A DNA stretch of 64,000 bases from Henricia sp. BOLD:AAB3569 (GCA_037783545.1 JBBELK010000830.1:248001-312000); one strand, 5' to 3'; positions 11,924 through 20,871 are shown, numbered from the stretch's first letter. The notes: generated by a model not told the origin, from the sequence alone. Numbers and translations are program-made.

Positions 11924-12255
11924 AATAACTACTTTTCCCGTATTAGGACGACCGTTTTGGGAAGAGTGCTCTGGGGAACCACTAAAACGGCAAATTTGTC
12001 GGCAAGAAACTCTGCCGTTGACACCCATTTTTTCGACTTAAAGTTCTCATAAAAATGTTTTTCAACCTAGACGAAAATGGTTACAAACCTAATAAAAATG
12101 GTGAGAAACCTAATAAAAATGGTTTTTGACCTAATAAAGATGGTTTTTGAAGCACTTGGCGTTAGGACGACCGGCTATCGGTCGCCCTAATGCGGTCGGT
12201 CGTCCTAATACGCCTTTTTTACCCATAACCGGTCGCCCTAATACGGGAAAGGCAG
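11924..12255. repeat. 332-bp repeat, copy 2 (MITE-like)
   Basis: Same sequence and orientation as 10,564-10,895, including a few flanking bases (AATAACTAC on the left, GGCAG on the right). Perfect identity implies a recent duplication, recent transposition of both, or gene conversion. Confidence 0.8.
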
Positions 12256-12649
12256 GTTGTTGGCCGCAAACCAGTCGATCTAGTTTATATTTGTTTCGGA
12301 TCAAACACCATGTTTATTAGGGAAAACAATTTCTACAGCTAGTTGCCTAAAAACTGTGTTGTCTGCAAAATTGGGGATTACAATTTTTTAGTGTTGGGAG
12401 GGAAAAAAACACGATCTAGCCCGGCGTCGAACCTGCTTCAATGTCACGTCCAAAAACAGTCGTTCTCACCGCGTAGCGCTGGGCCATCTTGCATCGGCGG
12501 TAACGATACATGCATGACTGGCGACCTCCACTACGAGATCACTATAACAAAAAATCGTTATTATGTAGCTATGGCCCGGGTTGACAACTAAATCCTTGGA
12601 TCACAAACACAAAACACTGACTGACTATACGAGATGCCGATTGCGTTTT

Positions 12650-13085
12650 CGTACAAGTAGGTATCTAGCATGGAACGGTACGTCGTTATGACCTATAATA
12701 TAACATATTGCTGAACAAAAGGGCAGTTGACGTGCTGAACAATTACCCGTGCCATGCACATAAAAACCCTTTTGTCGGCGTCCACTGTGGCATGTTGATA
12801 AGAGTCCCATTCAATGGCTATCATATTATGCTGAGTGACAGGCCATCTACCCGCGCACATTTTCCGCGTGTGCTTTATATAGGGCGTTTCACACTGCACT
12901 GTTTTCTTCCGTCAGATCTACGTAAACATAATTTGTTCATACGTCAAAATGACGGATGACGAAAGGGTTGATCCTAGTCGAATTTCCATCCGTCGCGTCT
13001 GTAGCGCGATCAAAATAATATTAATTACAGCATGATTTTCTAAAGCGGTTCGTTTGAGAAAATCCTGTGGTAGATAAACACTGTT
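12650..13085. repeat. Left arm of a large inverted repeat (unoccupied site)
   Basis: The reverse complement of this arm matches 13,777-14,031 and continues, without the Polinton, into 33,834-33,987 and 34,631-34,662. It includes the block containing GGCGTTTCACACTGCACTGT. At the place corresponding to the Polinton insertion this arm reads an uninterrupted CATAATATGATAGCC (reverse complement), that is, an empty site. Between the arms, 13,086-13,776 holds no gene that I recognise. Confidence 0.85.
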
Positions 13086-13776
13086 TTCTTGGGGAAAACA
13101 TTAAAACATTTAACAAAAATTAAATAAAATAAAAAATAAACAATGAAAGTTATATGGGTAAAGCCATGCCGCCATAATTGTCTCTATTTGCCAAATTTCC
13201 AGTGTGGGTTTTGGGAGGGGGCGGTTTGGGGGAGGCCACGTCCTGCGTCGATATGGCAAATGTTTTAGCTCCATTATCGAAATTTGTATAATTTATTTAT
13301 GTATTTATAAGTATGTTATTTTAAAACCAAATCATTTTGTTAATTTTTTTATTTTTGCACTAGCGACATTTTTTTCGTAGTACACGGCCGCCCGCCCTCC
13401 CACAGACACGTCCATCACAACCCCATAATCGCTCTCCTGTGGAGCGAACTCTAGCTACGCCGCTGTGTATGTTAGGTTTGTTTTAAATCCACGTGTTTAA
13501 TAGGCCTATACGCTTTTAACACGACCGCCTTCCGGAGCCCTCAGTATAAAGGGTGTGTTCAGCACTGCACTGTTTTCGTCCGTCAGACGTCGTTGCATCC
13601 GGTCGTCGCGTATAGCCGGCCACACGTCAAAACGGATAAGTTGGATTTCTTCCAGACACTGCCGTTCTGTACGTTTTTAACAGCGGCTCACACTAGACGC
13701 GCGCGTACGTCTGACCGCATGAAAATTCACCCAGCATTGTTTTATCCTTCTTTCAGCCACTCAGTCTAAAACAAAG

Positions 13777-14031
13777 AATCCACCACAGGATTTTCTCAAA
13801 CGAACCGCGCTTTAGAAAATCATGCTGTGATTAATATTATTTTGATCGCGCTACAGACGCGACGGATGGAAATTCGACTAGGATCAACCCTTCCGTCATC
13901 CGTCATTTTGACGTATGAACAAATTATTTGTACGTACGTCTGACGGAAGAAAACAGTGCAGTGTGAAACGCCCTAAAGCACACGCGGAAAATGTGCGCGG
14001 GTAGATCGCCTGTCACTCAGCATAATCCGAT
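13777..14031. repeat. Right arm of the inverted repeat, part 1
   Basis: Approximate reverse complement of 12,840-13,085, with scattered substitutions and small indels. It ends with TCCGAT (14,026-14,031), the left target duplication of the Polinton. The arm resumes at 33,834 on the far side of the element. Confidence 0.85.
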
Positions 14032-14212
14032 AGTATAGAAAAGGGGGCTTTTGGACAAAAACACAAAAACGCTAACCCAGCGTTTTCTTCAAAATGTTTT
14101 TTAAAACCGAAATGTAATCGAGGCATCAAAACCGCAGTTTGTTGGTTTTGATGCCTAAAAAAATGACAATTTTTTTTTAAAAATAACTATAAGATTATCT
14201 TTCATATATAAA
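14032..14212. repeat. Polinton left terminal inverted repeat
   Basis: Matches the reverse complement of 33,681-33,833. Shared landmarks are AGTATAGAAAAGGGGGCTTT, the AACGCTAACCCAGCGTT hairpin (about 14,068-14,088), a second hairpin with 12-bp arms (14,122-14,133 and 14,144-14,155), and AACTATAAGATTATCTTT just before the first ORF. The left copy has about 32 extra bases after the second hairpin. The terminus reads AGTATAG, while the right terminus reads AGTAGTATAG on its own strand. Confidence 0.93.
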
Positions 14213-14410
14213 ATGATTTATGAACCAAAAACAAAGTGCTGCGTCAGGTGTCATCAAACTAAAGACATAAATCAATTTAAAATTAAGAAAATCGGTTTGA
14301 GAGTTAAAAATTGTTACGAGTGTCTAAAAATAATGGCGGCGCAGAGAGCCAAGTACAGTAATCAATCTTTCAAAATTGGTGCGCTAGGAATTACGTGCAA
14401 ATCTTCATAA
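14213..14410 (+). CDS. Small zinc-ribbon-like protein next to the left end
   Basis: A 65-residue frame starting directly at the inner edge of the terminal repeat. It shows two cysteine pairs, CCVRCHQTKDINQF and NCYECLK, spaced about 25 residues apart, a zinc-ribbon-like arrangement resembling bacterial and phage CxxC nuclease or DNA-binding ribbons. The rest is lysine-rich. Being the outermost gene, its promoter must lie within the terminal repeat (AT-rich 14,180-14,212). The ORF appears intact. Its function is unknown; DNA binding at the terminus is only an inference. Confidence 0.55.
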   Translation: MIYEPKTKCCVRCHQTKDINQFKIKKIGLRVKNCYECLKIMAAQRAKYSNQSFKIGALGITCKSS

Positions 14411-14446
14411 GCGGGCGGACCTTCGCCGGCCCACCCGCTCTTTTTT
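14411..14446. terminator. Hairpin plus T-run between convergent genes
   Basis: Immediately after the stop of the zinc-ribbon ORF, AGCGGGCGG and CCACCCGCT can pair in a stem (one G-T type mismatch), with a GC-rich loop, followed by TTTTTT. The next gene ends at 14,498 on the other strand, so this hairpin sits in a convergent junction and may act in transcript 3'-end formation. Confidence 0.5.
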
Positions 14447-14497
14447 ACGTCTATTGTGAATTTGAATTCAAAAGTTTTCCTATAAGATCCTTTTTTT

Positions 14498-15130
14498 CTA
14501 TAATCTTTCCGCGACTCGCTTTTCGACCTCGGTCTCATCCACGCTTTTATTTTCTTTGGATCTATATTTCTTCTTTAGCGAGTCAGACATTTCATGAAAT
14601 TTGGTCAGCTCGTTATTAATCAGAGCAAATTCTTCGTGACTAATTTTACCGTCGTTTATGGCGTGGCTGATTAAATCTTCTATAGTGTTTAGTTTAGACA
14701 TTGCGAGCACTCTGATTTCGTCGTGCTTTTTAGACTTTGACTTTACTTTACGGCTAAAGTACTTTAACCCAAGAGCGCACGCTACGGTGCCGAGCGCAAT
14801 ACCTTCAAATATAAATCCTAAAGGTGCCGAAATGACACCGGCGATCGCAGCTATGCCAACCGCTCCGCTAACGGCGGAAGTGGCTTCGGCAAATGTTTCA
14901 CCCCACGTCAATACCGCGTTCACCTTTTTATACTTGTTATAAAGCCCCGCCCGTTTATCTCTCTCTCTAACAATCTCTTTCTTTACTCCGTCGATTTTTG
15001 ATAGCCTGTAGGCGGTATTGTCTACAATTACCTCTGGGTCAATTTGTAAAGCCGGTAATACCGCGGGTGATTCTACCGGCAGATTTGGATAAATGTTTTG
15101 CTCTCTGGGTTCAGGCAATCTCGCTTCCAT
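14498..15130 (-). CDS. Two-helix membrane protein, conserved Polinton type
   Basis: A 210-residue intact frame. The N-terminal third is proline-rich, then charged (YRLSKIDGVKKEIVRERDKR, LYNKYKK). The centre (about residues 85-125) has two adjacent hydrophobic segments around GIAAIAGVISAPLGF and GIALGTVACALGL. The C-terminal third is a charged helix (KHDEIRVLAMSKLNTIEDL). From memory, proteins with this YRLSKI and HDEIRVLA layout recur in animal Polinton-like elements, but I could not verify this by search. It is the first of a leftward gene series. The AT-rich stretch 15,131-15,150 could hold its promoter. The role is unknown; a virion membrane or assembly protein is an inference. Confidence 0.7.
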   Translation of the reverse strand: MEARLPEPREQNIYPNLPVESPAVLPALQIDPEVIVDNTAYRLSKIDGVKKEIVRERDKRAGLYNKYKKVNAVLTWGETFAEATSAVSGAVGIAAIAGVISAPLGFIFEGIALGTVACALGLKYFSRKVKSKSKKHDEIRVLAMSKLNTIEDLISHAINDGKISHEEFALINNELTKFHEMSDSLKKKYRSKENKSVDETEVEKRVAERL

Positions 15131-15153
15131 TTTTAATTTAACTAACTTTAATA

Positions 15154-15801
15154 TTATATAATTTCAATATTTAAAATCAGTTTTAAGTGTTCGTCTGCGA
15201 TCAGGCATTCGTTACAATCTTTTACCTGAAATTTAAACTCGTTAATTATACCGTTATTTAAATTAACGCCGGGTTTTGTCGTATATTCCTTTGCCGCTAC
15301 TTGGTTATAATAATTGCGATCGACCCCGCTCAGAGGTATGCTACCCAAAATCGTGCTCGGTTTTCCGTTGTAAAAGTGTTCGTTCATAGAAATTTGTTCG
15401 CAATAAATCATTATTGCCCCTGTTATGGTATCCCTTACCGGGTAGCTGATGTGCTGACCGTAAGTTATCCAGCCTCTAGACAGTCCTAATATCTCTCCAA
15501 TTTTATTTAATCTAATAGCGCGTTGTGGACTTACGGAGGTATATAATTTATGGCCGCTTGGATACCACGAAAACTGTAACCCTTCTATTTCTAGGTAATT
15601 AAGTTCTCTAATTATCCCACTAACGTCGTATATGCAGGGGTTCATATGGTGCTCCATAACGTTAGATCGCTTTGAACTACTTCCTACGTCGGCCCATTGG
15701 ACGTTAGTTCTATCTCTGATGTTAAAAAATCTCAAGGGCATGCTAGCGCTCAACAACTTGATCTTTTTGATACCGTCCGAGTTGTCTATGGGACTATGCA
15801 A
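15154..15801 (-). CDS. 215-residue Polinton protein, possible minor structural protein
   Basis: An intact frame ending 24 bp before the next gene's start. The sequence is not membrane-like. It is rich in aromatic and beta-forming residues (LQFSWYPSGHKLYTSV, SRGWITYGQHISYPVRD), compatible with a beta-structured capsid or fibre component, but I have no firm match. Its last 55 residues, including GIINEFKFQVKDCNEC, resemble the fragment at 15,887-16,075 (GVINEIEFEIKDCRGC), so it has a tandem paralogue that was mostly deleted. The C-terminal paired cysteines are kept in both. It could stand in for a penton-like protein, a gene otherwise missing here. A profile-based structural comparison would decide. 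Confidence 0.55.
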   Translation of the reverse strand: MHSPIDNSDGIKKIKLLSASMPLRFFNIRDRTNVQWADVGSSSKRSNVMEHHMNPCIYDVSGIIRELNYLEIEGLQFSWYPSGHKLYTSVSPQRAIRLNKIGEILGLSRGWITYGQHISYPVRDTITGAIMIYCEQISMNEHFYNGKPSTILGSIPLSGVDRNYYNQVAAKEYTTKPGVNLNNGIINEFKFQVKDCNECLIADEHLKLILNIEII

Positions 15802-15886
15802 CTGAAATGTTACGTCTGATTTTTTTTTATTACAAAGGTGTGATTCATTTTATCAATGGCAATTACTATTTTAAGTATCTAACTTT

Positions 15887-16075
15887 TTATTGTACATCAA
15901 CGCATAAAACCAAGTCTATTTTATCGGTCGACATCTCGCAACCTCTGCAATCTTTTATCTCAAACTCAATCTCGTTAATTACTCCATTTATCAAAGGAAT
16001 TCCATCATTTTCTGTGTAATTATTGGCGACGGCTTGACCGTAGTCGTGCGTGTGTAAATAAGTTGCCGGTACCAC
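15887..16075 (-). pseudogene. C-terminal fragment of a paralogue of the 15,154-15,801 gene
   Basis: Sixty-two codons aligning with the end of the neighbouring 215-residue protein: DYGQAVANNYTENDGIP, INGVINEIEFEIKDCRGC, LVLCVDV. The N-terminal three quarters are missing. The similarity ends at about 16,076, exactly where the rightward gene fragment begins, indicating a deletion or recombination junction that removed the 5' parts of two divergent genes. Confidence 0.6.
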
Positions 16076-16078
16076 TCA

Positions 16079-17402
16079 CAGACTAGAGAACGTTTTACCG
16101 CACATCTACCTGAAATATTCAATCAATATAAATTACCGGATATAAAACACATCGTTGACTTTAACCGTTTTTTACATCACCCACTTACGTTTTACCAAAA
16201 TCAAATAAATTGTGCAGTTTACTGCGCCACTACCGCTTGCGGAGTCGGGAAAGATTTATTAAAACATAAAGACGGGATGATTGCTAGCATATTTAATTTT
16301 CACGTATATTTTACGACGCGAAGGATATTGTACGAGTTAAAATGTCCAATTCAAAACGACAATGTTTAACAAGTTTAATAACAACATCGATAGAGGGGCT
16401 TATACGGACGTGTGTAGAGACTTTGGCATAGACAAAAATAACGCGTCAAAGTGGATTCAGAAAGAAGAAACTCTGTCTAGCGGAATGGGCATACCGTATT
16501 ACAAGGGTAAAGAAGTTGTCATAAAGCACAACAACGAGTTATTTAGCGTTCACCAAACGTATCCAGATGCTACTGGCAAATTTTGGAGCGGTACCGACCG
16601 ACACACGTTCAGTTTTGTAGAAAACATATACTTTCAGGGCGGCTACGTCACTAATTTTCCGGTAGATTATATTCGGCAGACAGACGCGGTAAATTACGCG
16701 TGGCAAAGTTTTATACCGGAAAGGTCTACTAACCCATTTACTGACCGAGGAATATCTAGAATAAACGAGTCAATTAGAACTTACGCTTACGCCATACTAG
16801 GTGCGCAAGCTCAAGCCAAGACTAACATAACGTCGCCGGGTACCGGATTAGACGCTCAGGATCAGTTTTTAGTTATTGTCGAGGACTCAATTAACGCTCA
16901 TCCAAATATACAAGACTCTATCGATAGATATCAAGATTCTTTATATTACGCCCGCTCTGCTTTAAATTTTGTAGTCGGTCAATATTTATACTTGATTCCT
17001 GCGGATATGCGTCTCAGGGTAGGCATTCACGACGGATACAACAACGAAATTGTAATTGCTACTGAAAATATGAACGTAGGATACGATGGACAATTAAACG
17101 ACGGGCTAGCGAAAATTCAGGCCGCTGCTGTATCTCAACTTCAACCTCAAATTCAAGCCCAACCCCAAATACAACCTCAACTGAGCGTAGAACAAATAAA
17201 TCGTAATACCTATTTTGAGGCTAAAAAACAACCTGTGCAAGTACAAGAATCTAATATACCCCAACAAGAACCAAAAATTACTCAACAAGAATTCGATGAA
17301 ATCGTGACTTCTGGAGATCACGAAGAAGAAAAGACTTCACTCATCGTAGGATTTTTAGCTAGTGCTGGAATGGGTTATTTGATTTATAAAGTGGTCTATT
17401 AA
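16079..17402 (+). pseudogene. Large conserved Polinton protein, truncated and frameshifted
   Basis: Frame 2 is open from about 16,079 (RFTAHLPEIFNQYKLPDI, LHHPLTFYQNQINCAVYC) to a stop at 16,361. Frame 0 (16,362-17,402, 346 codons) continues the same protein after a one-base loss in a T-run. Later landmarks are SIRTYAYAILGAQAQAKTN, a Q/P-rich linker (QLQPQIQAQPQIQPQ) and a C-terminal hydrophobic segment SLIVGFLASAGMGYLIYKVV, so it is a tail-anchored membrane protein. I recall similar proteins beside Polinton capsid genes in other animals (unverified). It has no upstream start because of the junction at about 16,076. A virion-associated role is plausible but unproven. Confidence 0.7.
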
Positions 17403-17475
17403 AACGTAAAATGACGTGAAAATGGGGCAACTCGGCTAAGCGCTTAGCCGAGTTGCACCATTTTCACGTCACGTT
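17403..17475. terminator. Long perfect-type hairpin between convergent genes
   Basis: The 73 bases between the stop of the rightward gene (17,402) and the stop of the leftward gene (17,478) form an almost perfect palindrome. Arms such as GTGAAAATGG...CAACTCGGCTAAG pair with CTTAGCCGAGTTG...CCATTTTCAC, centred on AGCGCT near 17,440, flanked by A- and T-rich ends. It is a strong candidate for bidirectional 3'-end formation or RNA-stability control. Confidence 0.75.
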
Positions 17476-17477
17476 TT

Positions 17478-19271
17478 TTAAATTCTCTTTTGCACGTAAA
17501 CAAATATCAACAGAGCAACTCCGCTAATCATAGCCCATACGTTTTGGACTAATAGTCCCGTAAACTTGCTTAGTAGATTAAATAACCAACTGGCTAGGCC
17601 CCCTAATATCGCCGGCAATGCGGCTAACGCTTTAGCACCTAGCTTCTTGAACAAATTTGCCAAGTTTTCTAGTTGGCGTTTTATCCACTCGTTAAAGTTT
17701 TTTGGTTTAGTGCCCGGCGTGACTGACCCCCCACCACTGCCACCCCGGCTGCTGTAGCTGCGCCTCTTACTCCAGCTACTAAGCTAGCTATTAACGTGCT
17801 TACCGCTAAAGAAAAAGCGGCTAGAATGCTTACGACCGTGACGCCCTGTTCCCTGAATAGAGTTCTAACTTTATCTGCTAGAGTCTTATCATCAGTCAGC
17901 ATTCGATTAACAGTTTCTTTTATTCTGGTCATTTGATTTCTTAACGACTCTGTATTTACACTCGACGATTCTAGCCTACCTGCTCTTTCAATGTACAAAT
18001 CTTGTAAAACACCTTTTAATCTAGCAACTTCTTTTTCGTTTCCGGCTTCTACGGCTATTTGTAAGTCAGCGTTTACTGCAGCTATGTCGTCGTCTACTTG
18101 CTCTAATTCTAATAAATTTGATTCTAAATTACCGCGAAAAGTCTGCATCTTTTTGTCAAGTGCCACTAGTTCTCTGTAAGAGTATTTTAATATCTTTGTT
18201 TGAACGCCGGTGTCAGCTTGATCGACTGATGCCTGAATGCCTTCTGTAGTCGTCACTTTTTCACCAAATTATGTTTGAACGCCCCGTTCATCACCAAAAG
18301 AAGTTTCTTCAATGCCATCTGAGCCAGCTATCGCAATCATGTCATCAAATGATTTATTTATCTTTTCAAATTTACTTGACTCACTCGGTAAGAATAAATC
18401 TTCATTAATCGTTCTGAAAAATTCGTTCGACCTATCTATTAGTTTTTGAGGAGTAGCGCCGTTTACATCGGTTTCTACAATACTTGTTGCACCAATTACG
18501 AAATTACTTTCTTCATTCGGTGATGCCCAGGGCCCTAGCAAAACCTTCAAAGTTCTTATTCCTATACGCTTCAAATAGTTGGCGGGGGGTAAGCGGTTCC
18601 CCACCGCGTCCGGTAATGCGAAACATATTTCCTTGCCAAATTGCATCTATACTTTTGTCTTTATTAACTTCAAGCGTCATGTCTGGGTCGGGGGGATATT
18701 GCGTTCTCTCTATATATTTATTTATTGTCTCATTTCTAAGATCATCATCTTCAGTTTCTCTTAATGTTACGTCTACCGAGTCTGATGTTACGTTTAGATC
18801 AGGCTGCTCGGTTTGCATAGGCTGTATAGTAGATTTTGATGGCTTTACTTCGGCGCCTAGTCCACGACGAATAAAATCGGTACCGTAATGACTTTTAAGA
18901 GTACTTTGGGCATAAAAATCTTTATTATCTTTTGTTAACTGGATGTCTTTTCTACCCCATTTTACGTATAGTTTGCCATCGTTTTTATACTTAAATCTAT
19001 CATAGTCGATCATATGCGGTATGGCACCGCCAAAAGTTTTATTATAAAATGCATCTACTTGTTGTTTTCTTACTTCTCTAGTAACACGACTAAGCGTCTG
19101 CTGAGGGGTTTCAGTCGGTGGTCTCGGTCTGTCTACCCGCTCTTGTAGCCCTGATTCTAGATCATCAAGAGTGCTTTCTTCAAAAAGTTGTTCTTTATAT
19201 TCTTCATCTTGAGCCTCGGCTATTTCCGGGTCAAAATCTTCCATGGGTATAAAATCACCAGGTTCATCCAT
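17478..19271 (-). pseudogene. Coiled-coil/membrane protein gene, about 600 codons, broken
   Basis: Three open segments read leftward as one gene. Segment 19,271-18,513 is acidic at its start (MDEPGDFIPMEDFDPE) with KLYVKWGRKDIQLTKDNKDF. Segment 18,646-17,681 carries an in-frame TAA at about 18,266-18,268, then a long coiled coil (ARLKGVLQDLYIERAGRLES), VRTLFREQGVTVVSILAAF and a hydrophobic stretch. Segment 17,663-17,478 is a basic, hydrophobic tail (FKKLGAKALAALPAILGG, WAMISGVALLIFVYV). The breaks are a frame change around 18,515-18,560, the TAA, and a frame change in a G-rich tract near 17,715-17,745. Treating all three as a single gene rests on my recollection of fused versions elsewhere; two adjacent genes are possible. 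The layout suggests a membrane-active structural protein. Confidence 0.6.
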
Positions 19272-19341
19272 TCTTATTTGTTAATACAGCTTAAATTTAT
19301 TTAATTTATTTAATTATAACAATTTTTAGATCGCATTGAGG

Positions 19342-19551
19342 TTATACGCCCTTGATAGGCAACAACCGGCCCCCTATAAGTTTGATGGCAGACACGATTG
19401 CAACGAGTTTGAAGGCATCCGCCAAGCCTAACTTGTTTAGTTCTACAGATGTTTTACTAAGCCCAGGCCCAAACAACATTGCGACACCAGACATTTCAAA
19501 TACAAACAACGCCGAGATGACAATGGTGTTTGCTATCGTTTTTGTATCCAT
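19342..19551 (-). CDS. Small membrane protein, tandem paralogue A
   Basis: Sixty-nine residues beginning MDTKTIANTIVISALFVFE, followed by a glycine-containing hydrophobic segment (MSGVAMLFGPGL) and a second hydrophobic segment (AFKLVAIVSAIKLIGG): two probable membrane helices. It parallels the neighbouring 77-residue product in its first residues (MDxKTIANT), its SV-x2-DALK-like centre and its layout. It is intact and read leftward. Its upstream 40-bp AT-rich block is nearly the same as the one in front of paralogue B. Function unknown; a virion membrane or assembly role is inferred from context. Confidence 0.7.
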   Translation of the reverse strand: MDTKTIANTIVISALFVFEMSGVAMLFGPGLSKTSVELNKLGLADAFKLVAIVSAIKLIGGRLLPIKGV

Positions 19552-19593
19552 TATTTATTTATAATTAGATACTATAATATTTAAAATCATTTT
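19552..19593 (-). promoter_or_regulatory. AT-rich upstream block, copy A
   Basis: The bases just upstream of paralogue A include TTATTTATAATTAGA and CTATAATATTTAAA on the plus strand, almost identical to 19,828-19,868 upstream of paralogue B. The block fills the whole gap between one gene's start and the next gene's stop, so it is the likely promoter, carried along in the tandem duplication. Confidence 0.55.
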
Positions 19594-19827
19594 TTAAACC
19601 GAATTCATTACGTTTGGTGGTAATATACCCTGTGTGGTCAACCAACTCTTTGTAAAGTTAGTGGAAGTCACGAGTACAGTTAGTTTAAGAGCGTCCATCA
19701 AGTCTACCTTAACTATGTCTACGGATTTCATACTAAAAAACTGTTTGCCCAACATGGCGTAGCCGATCGTAAATGCAGACAATACCGCCGAGTGATAAAC
19801 GGTGTTTGCTATCGTTTTTTCATCCAT
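19594..19827 (-). CDS. Small membrane protein, tandem paralogue B
   Basis: Seventy-seven residues, MDEKTIANTVYHSAVLSAF, then GYAMLGKQFF and a DALKLTVLVTSTNF segment. It shares the N-terminal signature and arrangement of hydrophobic segments with the 69-residue neighbour, so the pair arose by tandem duplication and has diverged widely. It is intact. It belongs to the leftward gene array and overlaps no other gene. Confidence 0.7.
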   Translation of the reverse strand: MDEKTIANTVYHSAVLSAFTIGYAMLGKQFFSMKSVDIVKVDLMDALKLTVLVTSTNFTKSWLTTQGILPPNVMNSV

Positions 19828-19868
19828 ATTTTATTTATAATTAGACGCTATAATATTTAAATCATTTT
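19828..19868 (-). promoter_or_regulatory. AT-rich upstream block, copy B
   Basis: Contains TTATTTATAATTAGA and CTATAATATTTAAA on the plus strand, differing from copy A (19,552-19,593) at only a few positions, although the downstream proteins have diverged strongly. Conservation of non-coding sequence between paralogues with diverged proteins supports a regulatory role or recent conversion. Confidence 0.55.
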
Positions 19869-20279
19869 TTAATATTCCATGTCTTGTAATTCTGGGTGGT
19901 TAGAGTCAACGGGGGCATCTCTGACGACTTTTGGTTTAGCTTTCTCGTTAGAGTAACTCGCCACATTTTTACTAGCAACTAATTTAAATAGATATATCGA
20001 CGCCCCAACGCCTATTACAGCCGCCAATGCGTACCACTCGTAGTTGTTACCGCCGCTTTCTGCCGTCGTACTATCCGAGACCTTTAGTTCATTAGCCGCC
20101 TCTCTCAACTTGACATTTTGCTCTTTAATTTGTTTGTTGTGCGCGGCGAGCTTCTTGCCGAGTTGTACTCGTTTAGGATCTTTTTGTTTGGTAGCGGTGA
20201 CCTTTTTGACTTTAGGTTCTGGTTTGACTTCTTCCACGTTACCGGTTTCTTCGACTTGACTATCTATAGCACTATCCAT
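19869..20279 (-). CDS. Charged membrane-anchored protein
   Basis: I take the start as the second methionine (MDSAIDSQVEETGN, 20,279), because the five codons before it are AT-rich promoter-like sequence; the longer frame starts at 20,294. The first part is acidic, then lysine-rich (KVKKVTATKQKDPKRVQLGK). A charged helix follows (KQIKEQNVKLREAANELK), then one hydrophobic segment (WYALAAVIGVGASIYLF) and a 35-residue polar tail. It is intact. The layout, basic nucleic-acid-friendly N-terminus plus single anchor, recurs in other Polinton-like elements in my memory, but I could not check this. Function unknown. Confidence 0.65.
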   Translation of the reverse strand: MDSAIDSQVEETGNVEEVKPEPKVKKVTATKQKDPKRVQLGKKLAAHNKQIKEQNVKLREAANELKVSDSTTAESGGNNYEWYALAAVIGVGASIYLFKLVASKNVASYSNEKAKPKVVRDAPVDSNHPELQDMEY

Positions 20280-20311
20280 TTTATTATAATACAAATATAA
20301 TTAAATTAAAA

Positions 20312-20818
20312 TCAATTTTCTTCGTCTTTTTCTGATTGCAATTCATTTACAGTTTCAACTACAGCATCATTTTCGGCTTCTACAACTTCAACGTGACTAG
20401 CTGTAATTAAAAACGCAGTCAACGGGCCGACCAAGTGTCCGTAATTGAAATAAACCCCGCTAAGCAACCTACTCACGCTCGAGTTTACCGCCGGATTCGT
20501 CTCTAATTCAACGTGCAGCTTCGTCTCGTCGTCCAAGTTTAATCTTAATTTGCCTATCCCAAATTTGGGCAACGCAAATTTTACAATATTGGTAAATGCC
20601 GTGATTATCGGCAACCCGAGTCCTTTTATCATCTCCGCTCCAATCTTTGTTTCGTATAGTTGTTCGAGTTTAGTCAGCGTCTCGTCGTTCATAGCCTCGA
20701 CTTCTTTTTGCGAGTAGTCTTTACCGAGGTACGATTTAGCTTTACCCGCGGCGACGACTTCCAACATTTTGCTCTTCAAATCCGGCTTTCCTTCTCTCAT
20801 TACGCTCGCCAATTCCAT
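20312..20818 (-). CDS. 168-residue conserved Polinton protein
   Basis: An intact frame, MELASVMREGKPDLKSK, then GKAKSYLGKDYSQKEVEAM and LTKLEQLYETKIGAEMIKGL, a mainly helical N-terminal half. The second half holds PIITAFTNIVKFALPKFG and a mildly hydrophobic GHLVGPLTAFLITA, ending in an acidic tail. I recall proteins of this type, with a GK-Y/F-LGK motif and a KL-x-YE-x-GA-M segment, in other animal Polintons (unverified). It is the last gene before the inserted LINE, and originally stood next to the ATPase gene. Role unknown; a virion structural role is possible. Confidence 0.65.
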   Translation of the reverse strand: MELASVMREGKPDLKSKMLEVVAAGKAKSYLGKDYSQKEVEAMNDETLTKLEQLYETKIGAEMIKGLGLPIITAFTNIVKFALPKFGIGKLRLNLDDETKLHVELETNPAVNSSVSRLLSGVYFNYGHLVGPLTAFLITASHVEVVEAENDAVVETVNELQSEKDEEN

Positions 20819-20871
20819 TTTAGTTTTAAATATAGACTTTATTTTATTATATAGCTTTTTTACACAAGTTA

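Noticed and set aside
10564-12255. LTR retrotransposon with 332-bp LTRs
   Set aside because: No primer-binding site or purine tract at the inner edges, no TG...CA ends, and each repeat has its own inverted termini.
12343-12591. 82-codon plus-strand ORF with several cysteines
   Set aside because: Composition and codon use show no signal; no splice or homology support.
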